A stretch of 64,000 bases of DNA from Anthopleura xanthogrammica (taxonomy: Eukaryota > Cnidaria > Anthozoa > Actiniaria > Actiniidae), in assembly GCA_964019055.1 (NCBI GenBank), contig OZ025207.1, forward strand, positions 2,521,001 through 2,585,000, given 5' to 3'. Shown here one piece after another: positions 44,052 to 56,200 of this stretch (its first letter is position 1; every line of letters begins with the position of its first letter). A program made the translations under genes and the position numbers. Under the pieces are notes generated by a model. It saw nothing but the letters and a program-made list of their open reading frames with translations, did not search any database and was not told where the DNA came from.

Positions 44052-47000
44052 CTACCTTTGTAATGCATGTGATGACTCAATGGATTGGTTTGAGTACTCT
44101 CTCATGCTACCAAACTCCCTCATCAGCATACTAGAATGCTCGATGGTCAAGTGACCATAGTCACCTGTCCCTAGTGATGCTCCAGCAGCATAAAATCCCA
44201 TTCTTTGCACTTTAACAAAAGATAAAAACAAAGACCAGCTAATCAAGCATTTCAACACAGGATTTGCGTTCTTAGCTTAGATAGCTGGTAAATATATGTG
44301 TATGTGTGATACATTAATGTACATGTCTTGCATACATTGATAATTTAATTATATGACTCTTACAAACCTGTAAATCATACACATCAATAGAGTGCTGCTC
44401 CTCCTTTCCAAATACCTCGCTCCTCATCACTTTAGCTTTATCCCTCCAACCAGTGCAAACCTGAAACTTAATGTGAAAGCGTTAATAATTTTGAATTGCC
44501 ACACTTGATGCTTTGTTAATATTTGCATAAGCAACATTTTTGCTCTTGGCTTAATTAAATTTGCTCCCCCCCCCCCCCCAATATTTTTGTTTCATATTTT
44601 ATAAACAGTTGTCATAACAATAATTATTACCTTTAGAAAAAACTCGAGACAATTTTTGCAGCATAGTCATTCAGTTGGTCTCCACTTTTTTTCTCTTTTT
44701 GATGGATCCCATCAATTTTGACAATGTTTGAGATATCTTCGCTTTCTTTTCACTCCATATCAATAGATATTGTTCCACCTCTTTGCCAACATCTTGAAAT
44801 CAGAATATCAGAATATAAAACAGAAAAAAATATGGTAATGAGAAAAATAAATAATATTATGTGTACACACCTTTGAAAGTGTACTTCACTTCACTTCATT
44901 TATTTTGCATTTTTTTTACATAACTGATCTTACATTTGTGAATTAAATTTGTACAAGACACATGTACATTTCAATAAAACAGTGAAGTATTCATACCTGA
45001 ATTAGACAGTGGTATCTCTTCCTGGTATTTACCAAAGTCTCTCACAAAAACACCTTAAGTCTTCATGTTCTGGTAATACTGAAAGTATTTAAAAGCATAA
45101 AATGGTACAATTCATCTTTCTACTGTATACTGACTTAAGTGCAAAAAGGTTGTCAAAAAAAGACCTGTAGTAAATTATAAAATTTTCTAATTAGGAATTT
45201 ATTATCACTGACATCAGACTTACCTTTTCTTGCTGACTACAGAAAGATGTTGTGTTTAACAAAAATTCTTTTGCAACTTTAGGGTTGTCAAACTGTGTAT
45301 TGAGTGCATCATGGGCAAGGAATCTTCCACAATTTCCTCTATGTTTTCAAGGATACGTCTTTCAGTGTTTCCTAAATAATAGAATACAACATAATATTTT
45401 AGTTTTGTAAACCCAAACAATTGAATAAAGTTGTTATATAGGTTCCATGAAATACTTCATTTGTCCCAATTTTTTTGGTGCTTCACTCTCCTAGCTCATT
45501 CATAAAGCCCAATTAAAGCAAATGAAATAGTCATAAATTTTCAATTTTACTCCAGTGGCTGCAGAACAAACTCAAATGAGGGTGGCCCCGGCATGCCTGA
45601 AAACTCTGAAGCAGTAAGAGAAGAAAGGGTAAACTGCCAAAAATCTCCACAACTGCCGAAACAACAACAAATTGAGCACTCTGTCTGTATGTATGTCTGC
45701 TTATTTGTGGGTATGTCTGTCTATCCAGGCTCTTGCTGCCCCTCAACTCACTATATCTTTACCTGAAAATGATTTAACTGAGATGTTCTGCTTGGAGACA
45801 GCAGTTTGTTGTCCTTCCTTCATCTTGACAGTTATTCTGTCTCTAGTTGTTTCAGGCCCGAAATTGGACAAGACCTTGTTACATTGCTTCAGTGTGCCTA
45901 ATTTGTAACACCGAAGCCCAAGGGATGCAATAAAATGTTCTGTGTTCCTTAACTCACAGTGAAGAGCACACAGATTTATTGAACTCAGTTCCTCTTCCAG
46001 TAAGAAATTCAGATCATCCCTGATACCTTGAAGCTGTAAAATATAGAAAAACACATGCATCAATTATTAAGAGTCGGAGATAAGAGAATGTACCATTAAC
46101 CGAGGAAAATTAGCCATCTTAATGTACTATTACATTAATAATTTAGTAATTACCCTTTAACAGTTCTGATCAGTAACCAAGTATAATAGTTCCAATTTGA
46201 GATTGGAGTTGCTGTGCACAGCAAACTATATAATGTAGTTTATTAACTGATAATCTAGTTTATTAATTGTGTGGTGCCAAACTTCGACCTGGACTTATTA
46301 TTCCTGATTACTGATTAGAAGTGTAAAAAAGAAGTATATGTAACCAGACTCTCCAGCTAATTCAAGATCTTCACCAGTTATTTCAGAATGTAATACAATT
46401 TGTAACAGAGGGGTATATCATAGTTGAATAAGGTTTTAATATGACATATAGAAGATTTGTCAAAATTAAATTTTGTGATGCTTTTTACCTTCCAATATTG
46501 GCCTTTGTTTCACTGAAATGTTTCAAATATATAGTATGTGGGCCCAGATCACAGTTACAGTTCTGTGAAAAAAATAAATATGCAAAACATGTTAACTAAT
46601 AAACATTTTAAATCCTAAATATTATATGGTCTGTATACAATAATCAAGTGGTGGTAAATTATTAAGGAAAATGCCTTAGTACAGATAAGATAATAAATAT
46701 CAATTGTTAATTGTATAATGATTTCATAAATACTGCAGCATTTTATGTGCATTACAGCTCCTGTACAGTCACGTTACTTGTTAAACGAAAGAAATGTTTA
46801 TTGATAAAGGTTTAGACAAAATGAGCAGCTAAAAAATCAGCTAAAAAATTAAGCATTTAATATCAAAATGTTTGAACTAATTAAACCTCAGTACAACATT
46901 AGAAAACATTCAAAAGCTTAAAGTAAGTTTTCAAATGTTGTACTGAGTTTTCATAGTAGATGAATAAAAAATTGTTTCACAGTCAGTACTGTAGGGTGAT

Positions 47001-48671
47001 AATTGTCTATCATTTATCTTACCCTCATAGCCTGACATAGAAAGCAAAACTCCACATCCAATCCTTTCCCTCCAAGCTTAAAGTTTTCATCCTCATCTTT
47101 AACTAAAAGAAGGCCTGCCCTCCCCCCTCAATTTTTTTCAGCTGCACTTTGAATTGAAGACTGAAAATTATATGCCTGTATACCCCAAATATTTTTAACC
47201 TAGGCCCCCCAGACATGTTTCAGCTTGTTTAGTGGCAGTGGAGTTGGGGACAAATTTTGCCCCCATATTTTTTCCTTTTGCATAAAAGGATATTTGAACA
47301 GGGCTCTCTTTAAACTAGCTTTGGTAAATGAAAGATAGAAAGAAAGAAAGAAAGAAAGCAAGAAATATAAAAAGAGCACAAGCATATTTACAATATCAAT
47401 GCAAAACTTGATAGTTTAATTCTTTTGAATTCTTATTATAAAGTAGAGCTTACCCCATTTTTCCCCATTTCAGTCCGATTCAACAGCTTTTGCCAACCCT
47501 CATCCGATATAGGTACTTCCAATTTTAGCAAGAGAAGCTGCCAGTCTGGAAATGTCATCGCCTGCACTTGTTTTTTCCAATAACTCGCTTGGAAAAAGTT
47601 CCTCAAATGTTTTCTCCATCCCTAACTTTTCTTCTACCTCTAAAATCCACATCAGAAATGACTTTTCTGCTTTCAACTACCAGTTCTCCCCTGGAAAGCA
47701 CACAGCACCTCGCCAAAACACTACTTAACTCTTCTCCATTCTGATGGCATATTTCATTAATATCCTTCATAATTGTGCTACATTTGTCTCTGATCTTTCT
47801 TTTCTTGTACTCCTGCTTATAATCATGATGTTCTATTTCTTGAAAAGAAACTAGCGAACTACTATTCGTCGCGGATGACGATGAACTAGAAGATGAGCTT
47901 AATGGGGGGGGGGGGTAATTTTGGCGCGCTTTTGTAGAGTCTGCTAAAGGCAAACGAATCGTTTTCTTCGCCAGAATTCGGTGGTGACTCAGGATTTGGT
48001 AGTAAGTAATCTGAGCTACAACCTTTGATTGGAGTGCTTGTACGGATACAAGGTTTGAAGTTTGAAGCCGGCACTAATGGTGGTCTAGATGGCGATTGAA
48101 TTTTTGGTGTGATAAATCTTCCCTGGATTGTCCCCTGGTTTATTACCTGTATCACAGCCGAGAATTCTTCTGACTTTAAGAAACTGGACTCATTGAGGCT
48201 CCTTCGACGTAAATTGCCAGCGATTACATTAAAATAAGTCCCAACATAAACTTTACTTGCTACCACTTTCATTCCCAAGTTGAACAGCTTCGCGGAGATC
48301 GGTCAGCCATCCTTGTCTTGTAAGTTACTTATAAAGCATGAGGCTACTTCATCTGTAAATAACTTAAAAACATTATTTTGGCAAAACTTATTCTGTGGGG
48401 CACCACATAATTCTGTTGTCAGAGCATACCAGTTCTTATTGCGATTGAGTTCCTGAGAAAACAGTTCCGCAAGCTTTGCTGATGGCATATTTGGATGACA
48501 GCATCCTTCTTTGCCGTCGACTTCTTGAACAAGAACTTCGATGATTGAGTACCTAGATTTTGAGTTTACTGCGTAAAGACTCGTGACTGCCGAATATGGT
48601 TTAATCCAATATACTTTGAGCTCCATCATCAATTTTACATCATTGTGGCAACAGTTTTTCAATTGCCCCAC
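44052..48671 (-). pseudogene. unknown multi-exon repeat-borne gene, copy B
   Basis: Minus-strand exons: 47.46-48.67 kb (NVFKLFTDEVASCF, stop, LFNLGMKVVASKVYVGTYF, DWQLLLLKLEVPISDEGWQ, donor GGG|GTAAGC); 45,769-46,033 (LNFLLEEELSSINLCALHC, KLGTLKQCNKVLSNFGPET, ITVKMKEGQQTAVSKQ); 45,236-45,372 (TERRILENIEEIVED, then shifted DNPKVAKEFLLNTTSFC); about 45,000; 44,640-44,800; 44,390-44,462; and 44,052-44,215 (GDYGHLTIEHSSMLMREFGS, REYSNQSIESSHALQR). Splice borders are canonical. An in-frame TGA (48,303), a poly-G tract shift (47,905) and an indel in 45.3 kb break it. I recall this as a widespread cnidarian family, perhaps transposase-related, but no catalytic domain can be named. Confidence 0.55.
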
Positions 48672-49572
48672 AACAACACCTCGCTCGAGCAGTCCTGGTA
48701 GCTCAAGCCGTTAATCAAATTAACTCATTTGTCATTCTGCAGTTATTACCATAGTAACATTGGAATCTTGCCATTCGCAGTAAAATTGGGCTTGCGGCCG
48801 CTTATGTCAGGGGCGGATCTAGACTTTTTACTGACTAGTTTCCAACTCTAAACAAACCTTTTCCAAGCTAAAATAATAGAATATAGCATACTTAAAAACA
48901 GCTTACTCTGTACATTATTAATAGTTATAAATGTTATATTTGTTCTAAAATAATAAAATGAAATATTACCTTTTAGATAAATATTACAGCTCTGGAGTGG
49001 GGACTGACAGATCTAGTGGTTGGTGATTCAATCCTAGAAATAATAAATAAATAAAGAATAAGTAATGTGAAATCATTCAACTGAATACATTGATTAAATC
49101 TGTTAAAAATGAGTGTTTGCCTTTGGCTCAGTAAGTACTCTAGGAGTAGGACACCCAACTGACAGGTTTTTGAGAAATACCCCTATAATGAAAAGATCAA
49201 TCTTGTAAGTTGCTATACCTGGTTCTAATTATTACATGAACATTTAAACTTACCTTTTTAATTTTGTTGAGTCATACCAACTAGCCTTTCATATCTGGTT
49301 TACCTTGCATGGCCAAGTGTAAGAATCTGCATTGCTGAGGTATGTAGTTTCAGACATGCCTTTGTATTGGACTAGGAGCAAGTATTGTTAGTAGAAGACA
49401 TAAATATTTAATAAAAGCAGTAGGTCATTGTGTTTCTGTACTGTTCTCCATCAATTTAAGGAGTAAATCCAGATGGAACATAACTCACAAGTACTCTAGA
49501 AACTACCACTGTCTTAGCCACAATAAGTGAGTTCTTTATAATATATTTAATCTTCCAAAATGTTTGTCATCT
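48672..49572. other. gene-poor spacer
   Basis: About 900 bases between copy B and the hAT transposase. I looked for a partner of the terminal repeat at 41,410 here and did not find one. No coding segment seen. Confidence 0.45.
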
Positions 49573-51029
49573 TCATTCTTCTTGGGTGTAAATTTGCATA
49601 CAGGTCAATAATTTGGCCAAGCCATTCAATCTATCTTCAGAGATAGTGTTTCTTAAATAGTTCTTTAAATTTCTTAGAGTTGAAATTGATCTTTCACAAG
49701 ATGCAGAGGAAATGGGAATAGTTGCCAGGATTTGAAGGCTAGTAAAAACATTTGGAAAAGCATCTTTGTCAACACATTGCAGGGTGCTGCCCACAGTGTC
49801 AGGGATGACTGCATCAGCAATAAACTGATCTTCCCACAATGCTTCCCACATGTCCAGCTCTGCATCAAGACCAGCAATATTAGGAATTGCCTGGTTGTAT
49901 TCGCCAATTGCAAAACGAGTGGGGGCTTGGGGCGAGTTGCGACCGCAAAGCATGCATGGATTGTTTGGCTGGACAGAAAAATTTTATTTTTTAGGAATCC
50001 TGTAATATTGGATGTCTGGCGCGTTTCTAAAGTTATTTGTGCAGCCAGGAACACAGCAATTTGAATGTTGAGGCATGTTCTCTAACTAGCAATGGCGAAT
50101 TCGTCCAGCCAAACAATCCATGCATGCTTTGCGGTTGCAACTCGCCCCCAAGCCCCCACTCGTTTTGCAATTGGCGAATTCTTGACAAAATTCCTTGGCG
50201 TTACCCTTGTACTCTGTTGGATGATCTAGCACATTAGAAGGAATAACTGCCAGTCCCTTGTAGCACACATAGTCTTGATCTTGAAATCTAGTGTCAAGCT
50301 GTTGTAGAACATGGTCAAGGAACACTCTGGTTAGATTAATCCTGTAGTAGACTTCAGGTGTTTGGGCATGAGCATTGGCTCTGTGAATTTGTCTTTGAGC
50401 AATCCTTGGCATACTAGGCTGAATGTGGATGTCCTGTACCAAACCAACTGCTTGAGTGTACAATTGCTGGTGTTTAACATCTATGTCGGTTTGAATTGCT
50501 GTCAGAACGGTTTTCAACAACTCAACCGAGTCTTTAGCCTTAAGGAGATCAATTTCCTGCTTTTGAAGTATCACTGTGAGAGGTCGGGTCAAGTCCAATA
50601 TGTACCTCACAATAATCAGAGTTACAATAAATGAAAAGTTAACAAAGTTCAGCAAGGCCTGGGCATCATTGCGGCTGTTTCTGTTCCACGTTAGGTCACC
50701 ATATTCATCCCTGTCCATAGAAATGTCTTCCAGAGCAGATATAACAGGCTGTAGAAGCTCAACAATCCTTTCCATTCCATCAATACTAGCAATCCAACGT
50801 GTCTTGCAGACATCAATTAGCACACGGTGGTTACTTTGCGGTAGTAGGTCTTTAATTTTCTTAATCAGGTAATCCTGGCGCTTTGGTAAATTGCCAAAGA
50901 ATTCAGACAATTTCCTCACAACACCCATCATGTTTCTGATTAGTGGTATTGAGCAGGTATCAGCCACACACAGGTTTAGGCGATGATTCATGCAGTGAAC
51001 ATAGACGGCCTTTCCATATTGGTCCTTAA
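49573..51029 (-). pseudogene. hAT transposase, N-truncated and interrupted
   Basis: The minus strand encodes VYVHCMNHRLNLCVADTC, RVLIDVCKTRWIASIDGMER, ELLQPVISALEDISMDRD, MFLRYILDLTRPLTVIL-like blocks, a middle region, then YNQAIPNIAGLDAELDMWEA, LQILATIPISSASCERSIST and LKNYLRNTISEDRLNGL. The CERSIST...LR.T...RL..LA block is the hAT C-terminal dimerisation domain; CKTRW follows the catalytic region as in ZMYM/THAP12-like hAT enzymes. A MITE splits it at 49.9-50.18 kb, and the Kolobok element cuts its 5' half at the TTAA in the FKDQ codons (51,026). The missing N-terminal half is not found beyond 58,546. Confidence 0.75.
49897..50182. mobile_element. MITE with about 85-bp inverted repeats inside the hAT gene
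   Basis: attcgccaattgcaaaacga...gcttggggcgagttgc...aaagcatgcatggattgt at the left is repeated as its reverse complement at 50,091-50,182, with about 110 bases between. Removing the insertion rejoins the hAT frame at KEFCQ/EYNQAIPN. The arms are nearly identical, so the insertion is young. Confidence 0.8.
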
Positions 51030-51220
51030 AGTGCATATAAGCCCTACGAGTTTACTTTTTTTCCGAAAACTAGGGTGGTTAAAGGTAATGAAAACGACAA
51101 AAAAAATTCCATACAAATTTTTTTTCCTCCTTTTTTATTCGCTCAAAGTTGGCAACTGGCAAACAATTTCGGAGCACTTTTGGGAGACTGGGGCGAGTTT
51201 TGCGTGACGTCATTTACGGA
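51030..51220 (+). repeat. left terminal inverted repeat of the Kolobok element
   Basis: The outer 32 bases (51,030-51,061) are identical to the reverse complement of the right end. After a diverged stretch the shared aatttcggagcac and tgacgtcatttacgga blocks follow. Transposase binding sites and the promoter of the plus-strand gene probably lie here. Confidence 0.9.
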
Positions 51221-51328
51221 CACCATCACAAGGCATATACTGTAAACACACAGACTTACTGCTAGTTTGTGAGGGAAAATAGTCTTTCTTAATCGTCAGT
51301 TTGATAAATTTTCTCTAAAAAAAACACA

Positions 51329-52329
51329 ATGTCAAGCTCTAGTGACGACTCTGAAGATACGTCTAGCCAAAATGACTCAGAATACAACTATATAACGGAC
51401 TATATTATCGAAACGGAGCAACCTCAACTTCATCTAGAAGAAGACACACTTCGCGAAGCCCTACCGTACGAAGATGAGCCTATTGCTGATGAACAGTGGA
51501 TAATTGAATACCAAAGAGAAGAAGCAGAAGCAGAAGAAAGGAATAACGAGTTAAAGCAGAGGCTAGATGGAAATAAACCGATCAAATCATGGTAAGCATC
51601 GTTCGAAGCTCGTAAATGTCAAAGGAAAGTTTCGAAATCTCATAGGTTGTAAACTTATATAGATATCTTGTCGTTTTAAAGGTGCAAATGTGGAAATTGC
51701 GAGGTGCTACGGCTTCAGAATGCCAGTGAATGCCACTGCTGTCAAGAGATAGAAGCTTGTATGGAATCCTTGAAAGACGAATTGGTCGTTTCCGAATTAG
51801 GCCAGTCGCCATCATGTATCACTCTGCATCCTGGTTTCAGGCCAGTGTGTCTCGAACGATGGTCCCTTCGCGTTTCTGCGGATAAATACAGATGCAAAGA
51901 TAGAGCCAAATACCGCCAAATAGGTTCAGAAAATGCGTAAGTATGGACATTTAGAATATTACATATATAAACTAAAGTATAACACAAGTGATCAGTGTGA
52001 ATGCGTTGCTATGGATACTCACAAACAAAGTAGTTTGTAAAGCGTGTTTAGATCGATCGAGTAGCTATTTTCTGCATCTGGGCTTACAACATGGATATAT
52101 TATATTTCCTTTGTTTGTGCTTGTTGCGGTATAAAGATTAAAACTTATTGAGTTCTCAATTTATTTCAGGTTTCTTCGTAGTGTATCTTACAGAGAGTTT
52201 ACCTATCTAGTCCATGGATACTTGGGAAGTAAGAGAACACCATTACCTGCCTGTGCCTACAATGCCATACGGCAAACCTTTAATAATGAAAGCAGTGAAG
52301 AATTTCAAGGCTTTGAACTTGATGAGTAG
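51329..52329 (+). CDS. P2X7 ballast-domain-like protein, stand-alone, three exons
   Basis: Exons 51,329-51,591, 51,682-51,936 and 52,170-52,329 have GT-AG introns and join in phase to 225 codons plus stop. An acidic N-terminus (MSSSSDDSEDTSSQNDSEYN) and an E/R-rich helix precede the conserved domain: WCKCGNCEVL, ASECHCCQEIEACM, PSCITLHPGFRPVCLERWSL, then SVSYREFTYLVHGYLG, PLPACAYNAIRQTF and EFQGFELDE. In the vertebrate P2X7 receptor this cysteine-rich cytoplasmic 'ballast' binds zinc and guanine nucleotide; here WCxCGxC, ECxCC, the Cys of PSC and Cys of VC are kept. No membrane segment or ligand-binding ectodomain is present, so it is not a channel. It converges on the transposase gene, with 3' ends about 880 bases apart. 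Its role in the element is unknown. Confidence 0.85.
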
Positions 52330-53205
52330 TATTTATTGAATATAAATATAATTACAGGGTCCATTTTCTCTTAGGCAGTCAAATTTGTAACTTCTAGCCA
52401 TGTTTGCTGTGACATAAGAAACTATAAAATTTGAACACTATAAAATTAGATAAGCATATATCTCAATACACCCACATATATCTATAAAAAATTCTCAAAT
52501 AAACCTGGCTATACATTTACAAATAAGTCTGTTGCCACTGAAGATAGTTGTTGTTCATTGAACAAGAACTATGTTACTATAATCCAAAAAAGTATTTTTT
52601 AAAAGAGTTATATTACCATTGCCTTTTAGCAAGTGATCTTGGATTATAAAAGATATTTTGTTTATTAATAAAACTATGGAAAATAGGAAAATACATAATT
52701 ATAATTGTTTTGCTTCACTGAGTGTCAATTTCTTGGTTTTTTGGGCAATCCACATACTTGTGGCCCCTCATTGGGTTCTTGCAAACCGAACAGCGTGGCT
52801 TGTTCCTAACTTTAACAGTTTCTGTTGTTGCTGCGAACTCTGTATGAGGGACTGCTTCTGAAACTATAAATGAGCTTCATAAGAAATTTGAAAACCCTTG
52901 GAATGTTTATTTTTTTATCGGGGAGGGGGATTTGCTTGGTAACCTAAAAGTGCTGTGTGACTCAGGTTTTTTGTATCTCTCCCCCTCTTGAGCCAGCTCT
53001 TTTTATATAGGATCCCCTCACAAATCCCATAGCCCTTCCCACTATTTGTTAAAAAAATTCTCCCTTGCCAGTAGTAAGGTAAGAATTATGTATAAGTACT
53101 TCAGTAAAGGTTGTCTTTTGATCATTGCATTCTGAAGACCAGCCCTTTAATGAAGCGCTACTGTATAAAGGCAAGCAATAACTTTCTCACACAAATTTAC
53201 TTTAT
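52330..53205. other. convergent 3' intergenic region inside the Kolobok element
   Basis: About 880 AT-rich bases between the stops of the two genes. AATAAA-like signals occur downstream of the ballast gene (caaataaacctgg near 52,497; attaataaaactatgg near 52,662). No third gene is visible. Confidence 0.5.
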
Positions 53206-56200
53206 CTAATTACCTGGGGAAGTAGCAGGTACGTCCACCACAGCCATGCTTTTCCTTGCTTCTCGCTTGGAGATGGCTTCCTCCCTGGACTGCCTCTCCA
53301 ACATCCTGTTCATTGGAGGAGGAGTCATATCCTTTAAGTCTTTCATAGCATCTTTCAGCTTACCATCCCTTATGCTTTTTAACACAGTCTGGTAGATCTC
53401 TTCTACATATTCTACAAACATGACAGATGAAAAAGAAAAATTCATCAGACACTATCTCCTGGTATGCACTTAAATTTCTCAGCCATTTGTTTTGTTCATA
53501 ACACTATATACACACAACATTCCATACTTGATCAACCATCCACTGTTGTTATGAGTATACAGCAATTTAAATGGAAGAACTTACCAAATTTTGCTTTCAC
53601 CTTTACGTCCCTGACAGTGGCTTCCCCATTTTTAAACTTGGGATAAACTACTGCCACTTGATTTCCTACACCTGGGGTAGTTCTGATTTCTCTGTGCAGA
53701 TTGCTGTTAAAATGCAGGGCAGCTACAATATGCCTGAAATTACAATAACCATATGTTTTAGTTGTGGCATATAGCAAATTAGGTGAATATGACAGGATTA
53801 TTCATTAATTCTGAATCATATTCACAATGTACAGCATTCACTTTCAAACCTGCAATACATCCCAGAGAAAGAATATCCAATCATTTTGGGTGCAAAATGA
53901 TTTAGCACTGAATGAAAGCCTTCTAGTGAACTGGTCTGCTCCAGAGGAGAAGCTTTTTTGATGGCAGTTACAAGACGAGGATTTGTGAGAACCTTGTACA
54001 CCTTCTCATATACAGTAGAGTCTATAGAGCAAAAAAAATATTTTTTCTTATGTTACAGTTGAGCAATGCATGTCTCCAATTTCAACATTAGGAGTATTTC
54101 TGGTATCAAATAAACCTGTCACTCAGCAACCATATTTATTCCCATGAGAATTCATGCCTTTGTTTCTGCCCATTTAAACTCATCAAAAATCTATTGTTCC
54201 AACCACCATGCATGGCTGCTGCATGAGAAAGATTTATTTTAGCTTCAAAAATATTCTTATCACTTATCACAAAAAGACATAATTAATTATTTTTTACCAT
54301 ACCCTTTCTTAACCATTCCCGTTCTTCAATGTTTGCATCATGAGCACATTTTTGAAATAGTGGGTGGTCCAACTTGTCATGCTTATTAATCATGTGGCTA
54401 AGAAAAGATTTAAACTTAGCCCAGATTAATTCACCATTGCCACTTCTTGTTGAAAGGGCACTCCAATAGAAGTGGTTTGTACATGGTCTTATCCATTTAC
54501 ACACTGCTTCGCAGCCACTCTCTTTGGAGATCTTGGTAAGCACCTTGTTGATCTCTGAAAGGAAATGATCAATATTTGCTAGTATTTTGTTATGCCTTTG
54601 AAAGTTTGTTAATTCAACAGGAGTTTGGCAGCCATTTTAGAGCTCAGGAACGATAAAAAACTTTTTTAAATGAGAAACATATATAATGATGAAAGCTGTA
54701 CATTTTCCCATGTCCAATAGCTTTGTAAACCCACTCTCAATACTTTCTGTATTGATTTTACATGAAGAACAAATACTGAAAGTACTGACTTGGGGTTTAT
54801 ATGCACTGTTAAGAAAAACATTTTCCAATCAAAAAACATGCTTTATACTTACTCTTTTTCAAATGCCAGAAGTAGTGTACTATAGTGTTCAGCCTCTCTC
54901 TCATATGTTTGACAATTGATGTATGCCTGTCCGATATGAAGGTAGTGATGGCTAAACCAGTTGCTAACATAAATGTCATGCACCTTTGAAATGCCAGGTA
55001 CTCCATGGCTGGGCTGCTTCCAGCTTGATTTCTCTGACAAAGAAATGAGATACGTATGAGAGAGATAATAGAAGAAATCATGAAGAATAATAAAATTGTA
55101 CCTTTTCTCTGTAAATCAAACTAGTAGTGAATTAATACTGAATACAAGTTGAACAACATACACTGTTCAACTTTACTGATACTTTATTCATCATTTATGC
55201 TTTATATATGGATGCAGCTGGAACTAGTGTACTCTTGCTTAGTAAGAATTACTAAAATTTTACTGATTCTTTCACAAAGCTTGAACAGAAGCCTACTTCT
55301 TTTAAATTGGAAAAATAATGTGACGCTATTACTTACCTGGACCACTACAAAATGTATGATGACAGGCAATGTACAGCAAAATATTGTGTAAGCACAATAC
55401 TTTGCACTGTGACCCATGCTGTCATGGCGTCCATCTCCAGCTATAACCAATCCTGATCCAATGGTCTTTAATTTTTCCAAGATTTGCCTCTGGTATTCCT
55501 TCCAGTAAAGGTGTATGGATGGGAAAAGTATGTTCTGAAAACACAACAAAATATGTCAATATGCAGTTTTATGTATACCAACCATTTCCAAACCTCTTGT
55601 AAAACCTATATATATATATATATCTGGATGTGTCTATTTTGACAGTAAAGTGCTCAATACATTGACATGTAGAGCGTTATAGATTGTAGATATATCAAAG
55701 ACAAGACATAACTTTTGCTGTTACTCGGAGTTTCACGCTTACGCGATCTTCAGACAGTCTTTAATAAAGAATGATCCATACTGTAGTCTATATATACCTG
55801 AGGCGCTATAATCTATAATTGGAGTATTGTTATGTATTTACAATAGTGTTATTGTTCTATCAAGGTGCGATAATTTATGTTATCCGGCTTAAGTAATATT
55901 TGTTTTCGTGGCGGCATTTTGAAACTCCGAGTAACAGCAAAAGTTATGTCTTGTCTTTGATCTATCTACAATCTATATATATATATATATATATATATAG
56001 ATATAGATATAGATTATAGATTATAGATTGTAGATAGATCAAAGACAAGACATCACTTTTGGTGGAACTCCGAGTAACAGCAAAAGTGATGTCTTGTCTT
56101 TGATCTATTTACAATCTATAATCTATAATGCTCTACATTTTAATGTATTGAGCACTTTACCGTCAGAATAGACACATTCAGATATATATATATATATATG

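Noticed and set aside
51329..52329. A P2X receptor channel gene
   Set aside because: No transmembrane segments or ATP-binding ectodomain are encoded; only the ballast-type domain with an acidic leader is present.
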